Source of the DNA: an alpha proteobacterium MED-G10
GTDB lineage: Bacteria; Pseudomonadota; Alphaproteobacteria; Methylaequorales; Methylaequoraceae
Length of the DNA stretch: 36,821 nucleotides
Assembly (NCBI GenBank): GCA_002457065.1
Contig: NTKR01000006.1
Span: forward strand, 1 to 36,821
Direction of reading: 5' to 3'
The notes under the pieces are model-generated. The model saw only the letters and a program-made list of their open reading frames with translations. It searched no databases and had not been told where the DNA came from. Made by a program: the position numbers and the translations under genes. Positions 7,754-17,423 of this stretch are shown here, piece after piece. Position 1 is the stretch's first letter; every line of letters starts with the position of its first letter.

Positions 7754-8777
7754 AATTCACAGTTTTATAAAAAAGCATAATTCTATTTCTATTAGCAGAT
7801 TCATAAACTTTTGTTTGTATGAATCGGAAAATGGATATTATCAAAAAAAAAAAGTTGGTGAAGATTTTCTTACATCACCAGAGATCAGTCAAATGTTTGG
7901 GGAGTGTATTTCTGTATTTTTTGCTTTAATATTAAAAAAAATTAATACGACAATTAACTTTTGCGAATTTGGGCCAGGTAATGGAAATCTGATTAAAGAT
8001 ATTACTAGATCAATGCATAGAATAAGAAAACAAAAAATAAATTATTTTTTTTGGGAAAAATCTAAATTCTTAAATGAAAAAAATTTAAAAAAATTGCAAT
8101 CTAAAGCAAACATCAAAAAACTTCAAAAACTAAATTTCAAAAGAGAGCCTTACTATTTTATTTGTAATGAATTTTTTGATGCTCTACCTGTCAATCAATT
8201 TAAGAAACAAAATGATAATCTTTATGAAAGAAGAATAAAATTTCATGCAGAAAAACTAAAAATCTTTAACAAAAAAGTAAATTTTTCTTTCAGAGAAAAT
8301 TTCAATCTAAAAAATGGAGAAATAATTGAATCTTCTCCTTTACTAAAACTATATTTAAATAAAATCCTAAATCATATAAAAAAATTCCAAGGTGGACTCA
8401 TAATTTTCGATTACGCTCCATTTATAAAAAAAAAAATTGATACAATTCAGGCAATTTATAATAAAAAAAAATGTCATTTTTTAGATTATCCATATGATTC
8501 AGATATAACTTATCACATAGACATTAAAGAAATCTGCGATTTAGCTATTAAAAAAAATCTAAATGTCTATGGACCTATTAATCAAAAAAAATTTCTTTTT
8601 TATAATGGTATAAACGAAAGACACAATTTTTTAATAATGAATTGTGAATCAATTAAAAAAAAAAAAATATTAAATTTGCAATACCAAAGACTTATTGACC
8701 CAAATGGTCTTGGTGGTTTAATCAAATGTATTTACATTAGCAATGAAAAGTTAAATATGAAATTTTTTAATGAATAA
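7740..8777 (+). CDS. Class I SAM-dependent methyltransferase, MidA/NDUFAF7 family
   Basis: 345-residue member of the COG1565 family. Its mitochondrial relative NDUFAF7/MidA dimethylates an arginine of the complex I subunit NDUFS2. Features: YYQKKKVGEDFLTSPEISQMFGE-type N-terminal segment (family consensus YY....P.G..GDF.TSPEIS..FGE), the SAM-binding loop CEFGPGNGNL, and the family motif FICNEFFDALPVNQF. The start ATG at 7740 lies inside the end of lgt (14-nt overlap). A 13-A run at 8655–8667 encodes Lys near the C terminus. A complex I assembly role is inferred from the homologue only. Confidence 0.88.
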   Translation: MAKNKIHSFIKKHNSISISRFINFCLYESENGYYQKKKVGEDFLTSPEISQMFGECISVFFALILKKINTTINFCEFGPGNGNLIKDITRSMHRIRKQKINYFFWEKSKFLNEKNLKKLQSKANIKKLQKLNFKREPYYFICNEFFDALPVNQFKKQNDNLYERRIKFHAEKLKIFNKKVNFSFRENFNLKNGEIIESSPLLKLYLNKILNHIKKFQGGLIIFDYAPFIKKKIDTIQAIYNKKKCHFLDYPYDSDITYHIDIKEICDLAIKKNLNVYGPINQKKFLFYNGINERHNFLIMNCESIKKKKILNLQYQRLIDPNGLGGLIKCIYISNEKLNMKFFNE

Positions 8778-9510
8778 CAATCGAATTAGATATTATAAAA
8801 ATTTTAAATTCTGTTTTTTTTCAAGAAATGGAGGTGTTAGTAAAAAGAACTTTCGCTCACTTAATTGTGCTTTCAATTCTGAAGATACAAAAGAAAACGT
8901 AGAAAAAAATAGAGAATTAGCAAGAAAAAAATTTAGTAAATCAAAGAGAATTGTATTAATGAATCAAGTTCATTCTAATAAGGTCATTCTAGTTGATGAA
9001 GAAGAAAGAAAAATTCTAAATGTTGACGGTATGGTTTCAAAAAGAAAAGATTTATGTCTTGGTATTTTAACCGCTGATTGTGCCCCTATAATCATCTTGG
9101 GACAAAATTACTATGGAATAGTTCACGCTGGCTGGAGAGGACTTGTCAATGACATTTTACTTAATGCTGTAAATTTATTTAAGGACCAAGGTGAGTCTGA
9201 AAAGGACTTGCATCTATTTGTTGGACCGCATTTAAAAAAAAATTCTTTTGAAGTAAAAGGTGATTTTATTTCATTAATACAAAAAAAAAAAATCAATCCA
9301 GAATTATTTACAGAAAAAAGGGAAGGAAAGATTTATTTTGATTTTAGTAAATTAATAAAACAAAAAATTCAAGATCTTAACATCAGAAATTTTTGTATTT
9401 CTAAGATTGATACATTTAAAAATAATGAAAGATTCTTTAGCTATCGTTTTTACTCAAAAAAAGGAATAATTAATTGTGGTAGGCAGATAAGTTTAGTATG
9501 TTCTAATTAG
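8770..9510 (+). CDS. pgeF: Peptidoglycan editing factor / purine nucleoside phosphorylase, YfiH family
   Basis: 246-residue multicopper-oxidase-like (DUF152/YfiH) protein. Members act as Zn-dependent purine nucleoside phosphorylases/adenosine deaminases, and in E. coli as a muropeptide editing factor. The metal ligands are visible: His68 in NQVHSN, Cys104 in TADCAP and His119 in VHAGWRG, followed by the [13 protein letters not shown] segment. The start overlaps the upstream methyltransferase gene by 8 nt. A 12-A run (9281–9292) encodes Lys. Some family members also cleave methylthioadenosine, which is of interest because mtnP and mtnA are 4 kb away, but substrate preference cannot be told from sequence. 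Confidence 0.9.
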   Translation: MNNNRIRYYKNFKFCFFSRNGGVSKKNFRSLNCAFNSEDTKENVEKNRELARKKFSKSKRIVLMNQVHSNKVILVDEEERKILNVDGMVSKRKDLCLGILTADCAPIIILGQNYYGIVHAGWRGLVNDILLNAVNLFKDQGESEKDLHLFVGPHLKKNSFEVKGDFISLIQKKKINPELFTEKREGKIYFDFSKLIKQKIQDLNIRNFCISKIDTFKNNERFFSYRFYSKKGIINCGRQISLVCSN

Positions 9511-9521
9511 ATTTAATATTT

Positions 9522-10454
9522 ATGAAATTAGTCTCAGGAAATAGCAATATCCCATTATCTCAAGACATAGCAAAATATCTTGGTGTTGAACTTGTTAAAG
9601 CAACTATAAAAAAGTTTCCTGACAAAGAAATATTTGTTGAAATTCAAGAAAATGTGAGAGGAGAAGATGTATTTGTTTTACAATCCACCTCGTTTCCTAC
9701 AAATGATCATGTTATGGAACTTCTGATAACAATTGATGCTTTGAAAAGAGGATCATCAAAAAGTATAGCAGCAATAATGCCTTATTATGGTTATGCCAGA
9801 CAAGATAGAAAGTCAGGTCCCAGATCACCAATATCAGCAAAATTAGTCGCAAATCTAATAAGTACAGCCGGAGCTGACAGAGCCTTAATGGTTGACTTAC
9901 ATGCAGGACAAATTCAAGGTTTTTTTGATATTCCAACAGATAATTTATTTGCAGCACCGGTTTTTATTGATGACATAAAAAAGAATTTTGAAAGTAAAAA
10001 TACAGTTATTGTTTCACCAGATGTTGGTGGAGTCGTTAGAGCTAGAGCAATTGCAAAGCGTGTTAATTGTGATTTAGCTATTATTGATAAAAGAAGAGAA
10101 AAAGCAAGCGTTTCCGAGGTTATGAACGTAATTGGAGAGGTGGAAGAAAAAAAATGTATATTAATTGATGATATTTGTGATACAGCAGGAACTCTTACTA
10201 ATGCTGCAAATGCACTTAAAAGTAAAAATGCCGACTCTGTATATGCATATATAACTCACGGAGTCTTGTCAAATCCTGCAATTGAACGAATTAACAATTC
10301 GCCAATTGATAAAATGATAATTACTGATAGTATTCTTGCTAGAAATGATGTAAAAGAATCAACAAAAATAAAGCAATTATCAATTGCGCCTTTAATTGGA
10401 GAAGCAATTGGAAGAATTACTGAAAATAAATCGGTTTCAAGCTTATTTGCGTAG
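9522..10454 (+). CDS. prs: Ribose-phosphate pyrophosphokinase
   Basis: 310-residue class I PRPP synthetase, making PRPP from ribose 5-phosphate and ATP for nucleotide, His and Trp synthesis. Seen: [20 protein letters not shown] at the N terminus, [20 protein letters not shown], the ATP/Mg motif [12 protein letters not shown], the flexible loop [36 protein letters not shown], the [13 protein letters not shown] segment and the PRPP loop [13 protein letters not shown]. It ends 12 nt before rplY. The leader is AT-only with no Shine–Dalgarno. Length and all motifs are canonical. Confidence 0.96.
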   Translation: MKLVSGNSNIPLSQDIAKYLGVELVKATIKKFPDKEIFVEIQENVRGEDVFVLQSTSFPTNDHVMELLITIDALKRGSSKSIAAIMPYYGYARQDRKSGPRSPISAKLVANLISTAGADRALMVDLHAGQIQGFFDIPTDNLFAAPVFIDDIKKNFESKNTVIVSPDVGGVVRARAIAKRVNCDLAIIDKRREKASVSEVMNVIGEVEEKKCILIDDICDTAGTLTNAANALKSKNADSVYAYITHGVLSNPAIERINNSPIDKMIITDSILARNDVKESTKIKQLSIAPLIGEAIGRITENKSVSSLFA

Positions 10455-10466
10455 TAGGAGATTTTT

Positions 10467-11171
10467 ATGAATGACATTGTACAGATTAAAGTTAATAAAA
10501 GGACTGTTTCAGGAACTGGTTCATCGAGAGCAATAAGATCTGATAAGAAGGTACCAGGTATTATTTATGGAGAAAAAAAAGACCCAGTTCTTATAAGTAT
10601 TGACGAAAAAATATTGAAGTTAAGAGTCCAAGATTCAGGTTTTTTCTCAAAACAATGTGAATTAAACTTAGATAGTGAAACTTTGAAAGTTCTTCCTAAG
10701 GACATTCAACTTCATCCGGTTAAAGAGAGCATTTTACATATAGATTTTCTTAGAGTTGGCGAGAACACCTCGGTAACACTTTTCGTTCCAGTAAAATTTA
10801 TGAATGAAAACTTATGTCCAGGTTTAAAGCAAGGTGGTGTAATAAATATAGTTAGACATGAAGTTGAGTTGAAAGCTCCAGTTTCGAAAATACCTGAATT
10901 CCTTGAAGCCAATCTTGATGGCCTTGAGATTGGTGATAGCATTCACATAAGTTCAGTTAATATTGAAGATGGGGTGATGCCTACTATTAAAGATAGGGAT
11001 TTCACTATTGCAACAATAGCTCCGCCGACTGTAATGAAAGTAGAGGAAGGAAAACCAGCCTCTGATGTCGAAGCCGATACTGAAGCCTCAGATGACTCTG
11101 CAGCTAAACAAGAGGCAAAAGAAGATGGTGGAAAACCAGATAATAAAGATGCTGAGGATACAAAAAGTTAA
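10467..11171 (+). CDS. rplY: 50S ribosomal protein L25, Ctc form
   Basis: 234-residue L25/general stress protein Ctc, which binds 5S rRNA. The N-terminal L25 domain (about 1–95) includes TVSGTGSSRAIRSDKKVPGIIYG. The C-terminal TL5/Ctc domain (about 96–185) has VPVKFMNENLCPGLKQGG and the LEIGDSIHISS turn. A low-complexity acidic tail (about 195–234: EADTEASDDS, KEDGGKPDNKDAED) is common in Ctc forms. The prs–rplY–pth–ychF order is a well-known conserved bacterial string. One of the few strong Shine–Dalgarno sequences here, TAGGAG at 10455–10460, precedes the ATG. Confidence 0.94.
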   Translation: MNDIVQIKVNKRTVSGTGSSRAIRSDKKVPGIIYGEKKDPVLISIDEKILKLRVQDSGFFSKQCELNLDSETLKVLPKDIQLHPVKESILHIDFLRVGENTSVTLFVPVKFMNENLCPGLKQGGVINIVRHEVELKAPVSKIPEFLEANLDGLEIGDSIHISSVNIEDGVMPTIKDRDFTIATIAPPTVMKVEEGKPASDVEADTEASDDSAAKQEAKEDGGKPDNKDAEDTKS

Positions 11172-11188
11172 TAGTTTAAATTTTTAAA

Positions 11189-11752
11189 ATGATTTTAATT
11201 GTTGGGTTAGGAAACCCAGGTAAAGAATTCAAAAAAACTAGACATAATATCGGTTTCGAAATAATAAATGAAATACAAAAAGAATTATTTTTTCCAAGTT
11301 TTATTAGAAAGTTTAACGGTGTATATTCAAAAAAGTATATTTTCAATCAAGAAGTAATTCTTTTCAAACCAATGAAATTTATGAACTTAAGTGGCAATCC
11401 AACTCAGCAAGTTTTTAATTTTTTCAATATCGAAAATACAGATAATTTAGTTGTCTTTCACGATGATCTAGATCTAGAGTTTCCTATAATTCGTTGTAAA
11501 ACAATAGGTGGTCATGGAGGGCATAATGGAATAAGAAATATTATAGGTATTTTTGGTGAAAAATTTAATAGAATAAAAGTTGGAATAAAGAATAGCTTTT
11601 ATAATGATAATAATATTCCAGCTGATAAATTCGTATTAGCTAATTTTTCTGATGAAGAATTAGATAAAATAAAACTTTTAAAAAAAAAAATTACAAATAA
11701 TCTAGAACTAATTGTTAATAAAAACTTCTGTTCATTTAAAAGTAAGATTTGA
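11189..11752 (+). CDS. pth: Peptidyl-tRNA hydrolase
   Basis: 187-residue enzyme that releases peptides from peptidyl-tRNA dropped by ribosomes. It carries the family signature VGLGNPGKEFKKTRHNIGFE with Asn9 and catalytic His19, then KPMKFMNLSGNP, the active-site Asp segment HDDLDL and GGHGGHNGIRNI. The length is slightly short of the E. coli enzyme (194). A run of 11 A (11680–11690) encodes Lys near the C terminus. The stop precedes the ychF ATG by 1 nt. Confidence 0.95.
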   Translation: MILIVGLGNPGKEFKKTRHNIGFEIINEIQKELFFPSFIRKFNGVYSKKYIFNQEVILFKPMKFMNLSGNPTQQVFNFFNIENTDNLVVFHDDLDLEFPIIRCKTIGGHGGHNGIRNIIGIFGEKFNRIKVGIKNSFYNDNNIPADKFVLANFSDEELDKIKLLKKKITNNLELIVNKNFCSFKSKI

Positions 11753-11753
11753 A

Positions 11754-12851
11754 ATGGGATTTAATTGTGGAATTCTTGGTTTACCAAATGTTGGAAAATC
11801 GACTCTATTTAATGCTTTAACCTCAACTCAGATTGCAGAATCTAAAAATTATCCTTTCTGTACAATTGAACCAAATGTAGGAAAAGTAGAGATAAAAGAT
11901 AAAAGGCTTGATCTAATATCAGAAATCTCTAAATCTGAAAAAAAAATTTACAATCAATTAGAATTTGTAGATATTGCTGGTTTAGTCAAAGGAGCGAGCA
12001 AAGGTGAAGGCCTAGGAAATAAGTTTCTATCAAATCTTTCGGAAGTGGATGCTATAATACATTTAGTTAGATGTTTTAATGATAAAAATATAACACACGT
12101 TGATGATGAAATTTCACCACTTAATGATATTTCAGTTATCGAAACAGAATTACTCTTATCCGACTTATCAAAAGCCGAAAATATTTATGAAAATTTTAAG
12201 AAAAAAAATAAAGGTAAGAAAACAGATGAAAATATAATTTCATTGTATGAAAAAGTTGTTAAAAATTTAAATGATGGAAAACTTTTAAGAAATTGTAGTT
12301 TTTCAAATTCAGAAATAAAAATTTTAAAAGAATTTAATTTGTTGACAATTAAACCTCAAATATATGTTTGTAATGTTGATGAAAACTCTATTATTGAAGG
12401 AAATGATTTAAGCAAACAAGTAGAGGCTTTTGCTAAAACTAAAAATATAAAGGTATTAAATATTTCAGCTGGTATAGAATCAGAAATTTCCCAAATAGAA
12501 AGTATTCAAGAAAAAAATGAATTTTTATCATCTATTGGTTTAAAAGAAACCTCCTTATCGAAACTCATTAAAGATGGTTATGATTTACTAAATTTAATTT
12601 CTTTTTTTACATCTGGTCCAAAAGAATCAAAATCTTGGTCATGCCAAACCGGTACACTCGCTCCGGATGCAGGAGCAAAAATACATACTGATTTCAAGAA
12701 AGGTTTTATAAAAGCCGAGGTCATTAGCTATTCTGATTTTGTAGAATATAAAGGTGAACAAAATTGTAAGGACATAGGTAAAATGAGATTTGAAGGAAAA
12801 GATTATATTGTTTCTGATGCTGATATTATAACTTTCAAATTTAACGTTTAG
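11754..12851 (+). CDS. ychF: Redox-regulated ATPase YchF
   Basis: 365-residue Obg-family P-loop protein that prefers ATP and binds ribosomes. The G1 loop GLPNVGKSTL lies at residues 8–17 and G3 is DIAGLVKGASKGEGLG. The base-recognition element NVDE replaces NKxD, as is typical of YchF and the reason it prefers ATP. The C-terminal TGS-like domain has FFTSGPKESKSW, GTLAPDAGAKIHTDF and KGFIKAEVISY. I chose the ATG at 11754 (MGFNCGILG) because family members start a few residues before the P-loop. The longer frame from 11712 would overlap pth by 41 nt. It converges on the aldolase gene with an 11-nt overlap. Confidence 0.95.
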   Translation: MGFNCGILGLPNVGKSTLFNALTSTQIAESKNYPFCTIEPNVGKVEIKDKRLDLISEISKSEKKIYNQLEFVDIAGLVKGASKGEGLGNKFLSNLSEVDAIIHLVRCFNDKNITHVDDEISPLNDISVIETELLLSDLSKAENIYENFKKKNKGKKTDENIISLYEKVVKNLNDGKLLRNCSFSNSEIKILKEFNLLTIKPQIYVCNVDENSIIEGNDLSKQVEAFAKTKNIKVLNISAGIESEISQIESIQEKNEFLSSIGLKETSLSKLIKDGYDLLNLISFFTSGPKESKSWSCQTGTLAPDAGAKIHTDFKKGFIKAEVISYSDFVEYKGEQNCKDIGKMRFEGKDYIVSDADIITFKFNV

Positions 12852-13485
12852 ATTTATATCCAGGGAATAATCTGATTACCTCATTTATTTCTTCATCTTT
12901 TAAAATCACATTTGATTTAGATAAAAGGCAAAAGAAGTATTGTTTAGATAGTTTTTCTAAGGCTAATGACAAATGAGAGGCTTCTTCTAGACCGTTACCA
13001 ACACAAATTTGTCCATGGTTTGAAAGCAAGCAACCTTTCCTATCTCTCATCACTTTCAATACATTTTGTGCAAGTTCCTTAGTACCAAAAGTTGCATATT
13101 TGGCGCATTTAACATCTTTTCCACCAAATTCGGCTATCATATAGTGAAATGGAGGAATATCTTTACGAAGGCATGATAATGTTGAGGCCCACTGCGAGTG
13201 ACAGTGGACCACAGAATTAATATCTTTCCTGGATTTATAAAGTGATAAATGTAAGTCTACTTCACTTGAGGGTTGAATTTTATTCTTTACATAACCATCG
13301 ATGTCAATGATACTTATTTGTGCTTGATCTAAATCACTTATATTTATACCAGAAGGTGTAATATAAATTTCTTCATCATTGACTCTTACGCTAATATTGC
13401 CTTCGGCTCCAATGTTTAAACCTTTATCAAGATGATTTTTATAAGTTTCTAAAATTTTTCCACTTGTATTTTTAATTTTATTCAT
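12841..13485 (-). CDS. Class II aldolase, FucA-like (probable 5-deoxyribulose/methylthioribulose 1-phosphate aldolase)
   Basis: 214-residue zinc aldolase of the AraD/FucA fold. Glu75 (PSSEVDLH), His94 and His96 (VVHCHSQW) and His157 (LLSNHGQI) fall two residues from the E73/H92/H94/H155 set of E. coli fuculose-1-phosphate aldolase. HYMIAEFGGKDV and YATFGTKELA also follow FucA closely, rather than the dehydratase MtnB. It is the last gene of an overlapping mtnP-mtnA-aldolase string (8-nt overlap with mtnA). By analogy with the DHAP shunt, in which MtnP, MtnA and an Ald2 aldolase split 5'-methylthioadenosine or 5'-deoxyadenosine products into DHAP and an aldehyde, I infer this role. True fuculose metabolism is less likely because no fucose genes are nearby. 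Confidence 0.8.
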   Translation of the reverse strand: MNKIKNTSGKILETYKNHLDKGLNIGAEGNISVRVNDEEIYITPSGINISDLDQAQISIIDIDGYVKNKIQPSSEVDLHLSLYKSRKDINSVVHCHSQWASTLSCLRKDIPPFHYMIAEFGGKDVKCAKYATFGTKELAQNVLKVMRDRKGCLLSNHGQICVGNGLEEASHLSLALEKLSKQYFFCLLSKSNVILKDEEINEVIRLFPGYKSKR

Positions 13486-14548
13486 TTTTTAATAGTTTGC
13501 TTATAGATTCTTGATTTGGTTCACAGATTCCTTTCTCAGTAATTAATTTTGTAATTAGTTTAGAAGGAGTAACATCAAATGCTGGGTTGAATGTGGGAGT
13601 CCCATCCTCAAAAATTTTACCTTCAACAATTCTATGAAAAAAATTAAATTTACTTTTTGATAACTCTTCTCCAGACCTTGTCTCTATTGGTATTTGAGAT
13701 ATTTTCTTAATTTTGGCATCAATTGTTGACGTTGGTAATGCAACATAAAACGGAATCTTATTTTCTTTGGCTGCTAATGCTTTTAAATAAGTACCAATTT
13801 TATTACAAACATTTCCACTAATGGTAGTTCTATCACTACCAACCAGACACATATCTACTTCTTGATTTTGCATTAAATGTCCTCCTGCATTATCTACGAT
13901 TACAGTATGAGGCACCTTTTCGTTTTTGAGCTCCCACGAAGTTAGAAGAGCACCTTGATTTCTTGGTCTAGTTTCATCTACCCAAATATGCAAAGGAATG
14001 CCTTGTCTATGTGCAAAAAAAATTGGAGCTAAAGCGGTTCCCCAGTCAACAGTTGCTAGCCAGCCAGCATTACAATGTGTGAGAATATTAATCTTTGATT
14101 TTTTCTTTTTGTAAATTTGTTTAATAATATCTAAACCATTTTTCCCAATTCTTTTGCAAAAATTTATATCATCTTCTCTTATTTTTTTTGCAATCTCTAA
14201 TGATTTCAAAGCCCTGTCTTGTTTTGGTTTTTTCATAACACTCTTAACTTTGTCGATAGCCCATCTTAGATTTACAGCTGTTGGTCTACTTTCTAAAAGT
14301 TTTTTTGCAGCTTCTTCAATGTTATGATTCTCTGCATTTCTAAAAATTTCAAAGGCCAATCCAAATGCCGCTGTAACCCCAATTAAGGGTGCACCTCTAA
14401 CCTCCATAGCTTTGATTGCATTTACAAATGAGGTCAGTGAACTTAATTCTTTGATTTTAAACTTAAAAGGTAATTTTGTCTGATCAATAATCTTTATTTT
14501 TTTGCCACTTAACCAGATAGTTGAATAATTTTTCTCATTTACAATCAT
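13478..14548 (-). CDS. mtnA: S-methyl-5-thioribose-1-phosphate isomerase
   Basis: 356-residue aldose–ketose isomerase of the eIF2B-like fold, converting 5-methylthioribose 1-phosphate to methylthioribulose 1-phosphate. In the DHAP shunt it also acts on the 5-deoxyribose equivalent. Visible: MEVRGAPLIGVTAAFGLAF near 48–66, RPTAVNLRWAID, catalytic Cys159 in ILTHCNAGWLA, DETRPRNQGALLT and catalytic Asp239 in VGSDRTTISGNV. These fall within one residue of C160/D240 of B. subtilis MtnA. It overlaps mtnP by 4 nt upstream and the aldolase by 8 nt downstream. Confidence 0.94.
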   Translation of the reverse strand: MIVNEKNYSTIWLSGKKIKIIDQTKLPFKFKIKELSSLTSFVNAIKAMEVRGAPLIGVTAAFGLAFEIFRNAENHNIEEAAKKLLESRPTAVNLRWAIDKVKSVMKKPKQDRALKSLEIAKKIREDDINFCKRIGKNGLDIIKQIYKKKKSKINILTHCNAGWLATVDWGTALAPIFFAHRQGIPLHIWVDETRPRNQGALLTSWELKNEKVPHTVIVDNAGGHLMQNQEVDMCLVGSDRTTISGNVCNKIGTYLKALAAKENKIPFYVALPTSTIDAKIKKISQIPIETRSGEELSKSKFNFFHRIVEGKIFEDGTPTFNPAFDVTPSKLITKLITEKGICEPNQESISKLLKNE

Positions 14549-15405
14549 AAATCTTCTAAAATATTACTTAATTTTTTCTTTGTTTTTTGTTTGATTTTTT
14601 TTCTGTTTGTAATTAATGATTTATTTGAAATTCCTTTAGTTTCATTGTCGCAGATGATTTTTTTTTCTTTACAAATTTCATTTATTAATTTGAGAGCATT
14701 CTCTGAGTTTTCGTTCATATTTTGAATAATTTGATCAACAGTTACAGAATCGTGTTTAGGATGCCAACAATCATAGTCTGTAACCATTGATAAGCTTACG
14801 TAGCATATTCCTGCTTCCTTCGCTAATTTCGCTTCAGGCATATTTGTCATACCAATAACATCACATCCCCAAGACCTATATAAATTAGATTCGGCAAGAG
14901 TTGAAAATTGCGGACCTTCAATGCATAAGTAAGTCCCACCATTATGAAAACTAAGTTTGATTTTTTTTAAAATCTCTGAGCATTTTTCAACTAAATTTCT
15001 GCAAACTGGAGAAGACATTGGTATATGGACAACACAGTCGTCATCAAAGAAACTCTTTTTTCTTAAGTAAGTTTTATCTATAAACTGATCGACTAGAACA
15101 AAATCCATAGGTTTAAAGTCTTCACGAAGGCTGCCTACAGCTGATATTGAGATTATATTTTGAACTTTTAGTTTTTTTAATACATCTATGTTTGCTCTGT
15201 AATTAATTTTTGATGGTGAAATGTTGTGATCAAGACCGTGTCTAGGAAGAAATGCTATCTCTTTCCCGTTTAAAACTCCAACCATTATTTTCGATGAAGG
15301 TTCACCAAATCCTGAGGTGACTGTGAGCCATTTTGAATTTTTTAAATTAGGTATTTTGTAAAGACCACTTCCTCCAATGAAAGCGATTTCTATTTCTTTC
15401 ATCAA
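14545..15405 (-). CDS. mtnP: S-methyl-5'-thioadenosine phosphorylase
   Basis: 286-residue purine nucleoside phosphorylase-family trimer. It phosphorolyses 5'-methylthioadenosine to adenine and methylthioribose 1-phosphate. Seen: IAFIGGSGLYKIP at the start, the phosphate/ribose residues in PRHGLDHNISPSKINYRANI, YLCIEGPQFSTLAES and the purine-site MTNMPEAKLAKEAGICY followed by MVTDYDCWH. It starts 1 nt after the petC stop and overlaps mtnA by 4 nt, so it should be co-transcribed with the bc1 operon. An MtnP gene downstream of petC is an arrangement I recall from other alphaproteobacteria. The lysine-rich last 30 residues are not conserved in the family as I know it. Confidence 0.94.
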   Translation of the reverse strand: MMKEIEIAFIGGSGLYKIPNLKNSKWLTVTSGFGEPSSKIMVGVLNGKEIAFLPRHGLDHNISPSKINYRANIDVLKKLKVQNIISISAVGSLREDFKPMDFVLVDQFIDKTYLRKKSFFDDDCVVHIPMSSPVCRNLVEKCSEILKKIKLSFHNGGTYLCIEGPQFSTLAESNLYRSWGCDVIGMTNMPEAKLAKEAGICYVSLSMVTDYDCWHPKHDSVTVDQIIQNMNENSENALKLINEICKEKKIICDNETKGISNKSLITNRKKIKQKTKKKLSNILEDL

Positions 15406-15406
15406 A

Positions 15407-16174
15407 CTATTCTACGTCTTTCCATACTTTTCTTTTTACTCCCAACAACATAATTGTAATTAAAATTAAGAAAAATAAGGTTTTCACTCCTAGGCTTTTC
15501 CTTTCTTCAAGCTCAGGCTCCGCTGTCCATGCAAGAAAGGACGTAACATCTTTAGCTATTTGAGACTGTGTTGCTTCCGTTCCATCAGAGTATTCTACGA
15601 TATCATCCATTAAAATTGAAGGCATAGCGATTTGATTACCAGGGTAATATTCATTGTAGTACATTCCTTCACTCGCCTCAAAATTATCCGGAAATTCCTT
15701 GTAACCATTTAAAAGACTGTAAATATAGTCAGCTCCACCGGCTCTAGCTTTAACAATTAAGGAGAGATCAGGTGGGTAAGCACCATTGTTAGCAAGCCTA
15801 GCAATTTTATCATTCTCATATGGACCAATGAATTTGTCACTCGGCCTTCCTTCCCGATCAAACATTTCACCATTATCATCCGGGCCATCCATAACTTCAT
15901 AATCTGCAGCAATTACTTTGATTTCATCATTCGAGTAACCAATTCCTTTTAAATCTCTGTAAGAAACATGTCGTATGCCATGACAAGCAGAGCAAACTTC
16001 TCTGTAAACCTGAAATCCTCTTTGCAAAGAGGACTCATCAAATCTTCCAAAGATACCGTTAAAAGGCCATTTTTGTTGCATAAGTTCAATGTCAGTTGAA
16101 GCACTAAACAATTTAGTGGGAGTGATAAAAATTATGTGCAGTATAAATGCTAGTCTTAAAAGATTATTTGGCAT
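15407..16174 (-). CDS. petC: Cytochrome c1 of the bc1 complex
   Basis: 255-residue heme-c subunit of complex III. The signal peptide is about residues 1–25 ([20 protein letters not shown]). The heme site is CSACH at 61–65, the axial Met184 sits in NQIAMPSIL, and one C-terminal anchor helix (about 228–247) precedes a basic tail. It transfers electrons from the Rieske protein to soluble cytochrome c on the periplasmic face. I chose the ATG at 16174 because the signal peptide begins there. A TTG seven codons earlier (16195) would lengthen the overlap with petB from 11 to 32 nt. Confidence 0.93.
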   Translation of the reverse strand: MPNNLLRLAFILHIIFITPTKLFSASTDIELMQQKWPFNGIFGRFDESSLQRGFQVYREVCSACHGIRHVSYRDLKGIGYSNDEIKVIAADYEVMDGPDDNGEMFDREGRPSDKFIGPYENDKIARLANNGAYPPDLSLIVKARAGGADYIYSLLNGYKEFPDNFEASEGMYYNEYYPGNQIAMPSILMDDIVEYSDGTEATQSQIAKDVTSFLAWTAEPELEERKSLGVKTLFFLILITIMLLGVKRKVWKDVE

Positions 16175-17420
16175 AACTCTCAGTATCCCTATCAACTCTA
16201 TCGAATTTCTCTGATAATACTGCCGAAGAAATGCTAGAGGGGAGTTCTCCTACCTTTTCAAAACGAGAGAGTATTGGCATTATCAGCAAAAAGAAAGAAA
16301 AATAGTAAATTGAAGCTGCTCTTGAAATAGTTACGTATATTCCTTCAGCTGGCATAGCACCAACCCAGCCTAAAATTATACAGTCGATTAGAAAAAGCCA
16401 ATAAAATTGTTTATAATAAGGTCTAAATTGGGCGCTTCTTACTCTATGTTTATCTAGCCAAGGAAGTAAAAAAAGCACAGCAACAGCTGCAAACATTAAA
16501 AGCACTCCTATTAATTTGTCTGGAACCGCTCTAAGTATCGCATAGAATGGAAGGAAATACCATTCAGGAACTATATGAGCTGGTGTTTGAAGTGGGTTTG
16601 CAGGAATATAGTTGTCTGGGTGTCCCAAAAAGTTTGGTGCAAAAAATACCAATCCAGCAAATATAATTAAGTATACCCCTAGTCCTAGATAATCTTTAAC
16701 TGTGTAATATGGATGAAAAGGAATAGTGTCTCCGTCAGATTTAACATCAATACCTGTAGGGTTGTTAGAACCAAACTGATGAAGCGCAACTAAGTGTAAT
16801 GCCACAACTCCTACAATTCCAAATGGAAGTAGATAGTGAAGAACAAAAAATCTGCTTAAGGTTGGATTATCAACTGAAAATCCACCCCATAAAAAGGTTA
16901 CAATGTAATCACCAATGACTGGAAAGGCAGAAAAAAGATTTGTAATAACGGTTGCCCCCCAAAAACTCATCTGACCCCAAGGGAGAACGTAACCCAAAAA
17001 TGCCGAGGCCATCATTAAGAGAAGTATTACAACACCTAACATCCAGAGAATCTCCCTTGGATATTTATACGAACCATAATAGAGCCCTCTGAAAATGTGA
17101 ATGTAGACAATAATGAAAAACATCGATGCTCCATTCATATGGATATATCTTAAGAGCCAACCATTGTTGACATCTCTCATTATTCTTTCGACGCTGTCAA
17201 ACGCTATATCAGTGTTAGCTGTGTACTGCATAGCTAACAAAATACCCGTGACAATCATTATGACAAGGGTTATACCGGCCAAAGACCCGAAATTCCAAAA
17301 ATAATTTAAATTTTTTGGGGTGGGATAATCTCTTAAATTATGATTGATAAAAGTAAATACTGGAAGTCTTTTATCGATCCAAGATGACAAACTACTATTT
17401 TCTTTTTTATTTTCACTCAT
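16164..17420 (-). CDS. petB: Cytochrome b of the bc1 complex
   Basis: 418-residue quinol-oxidising core of complex III with eight TM helices. The four heme ligands are visible with canonical 14-residue spacing: His94/His108 in helix B and His195/His209 in helix D. The Qo-site PEWY motif is at 285–288, and [19 protein letters not shown] marks the cd1 helix region. The single long chain (not split like b6/subunit IV) is the purple-bacterial/mitochondrial type. It follows petA by 3 nt and overlaps petC by 11 nt. The C-terminal extension after helix H (about 30 residues) is hydrophilic. Confidence 0.96.
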   Translation of the reverse strand: MSENKKENSSLSSWIDKRLPVFTFINHNLRDYPTPKNLNYFWNFGSLAGITLVIMIVTGILLAMQYTANTDIAFDSVERIMRDVNNGWLLRYIHMNGASMFFIIVYIHIFRGLYYGSYKYPREILWMLGVVILLLMMASAFLGYVLPWGQMSFWGATVITNLFSAFPVIGDYIVTFLWGGFSVDNPTLSRFFVLHYLLPFGIVGVVALHLVALHQFGSNNPTGIDVKSDGDTIPFHPYYTVKDYLGLGVYLIIFAGLVFFAPNFLGHPDNYIPANPLQTPAHIVPEWYFLPFYAILRAVPDKLIGVLLMFAAVAVLFLLPWLDKHRVRSAQFRPYYKQFYWLFLIDCIILGWVGAMPAEGIYVTISRAASIYYFSFFLLIMPILSRFEKVGELPSSISSAVLSEKFDRVDRDTESYAK

Positions 17421-17423
17421 TAT

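Noticed and set aside
10256-10477. Minus-strand frames inside prs and rplY (also 9712–9957 and 10712–10942)
   Set aside because: All lie opposite strongly conserved genes and look like complementary-strand open frames with no ribosome-binding sites.
12841-13485. Annotation of the aldolase as methylthioribulose-1-phosphate dehydratase MtnB
   Set aside because: Context would allow it, but the HYMIAEFGG and YATFGTKELA segments and the His/Glu set follow FucA-type aldolases more closely.
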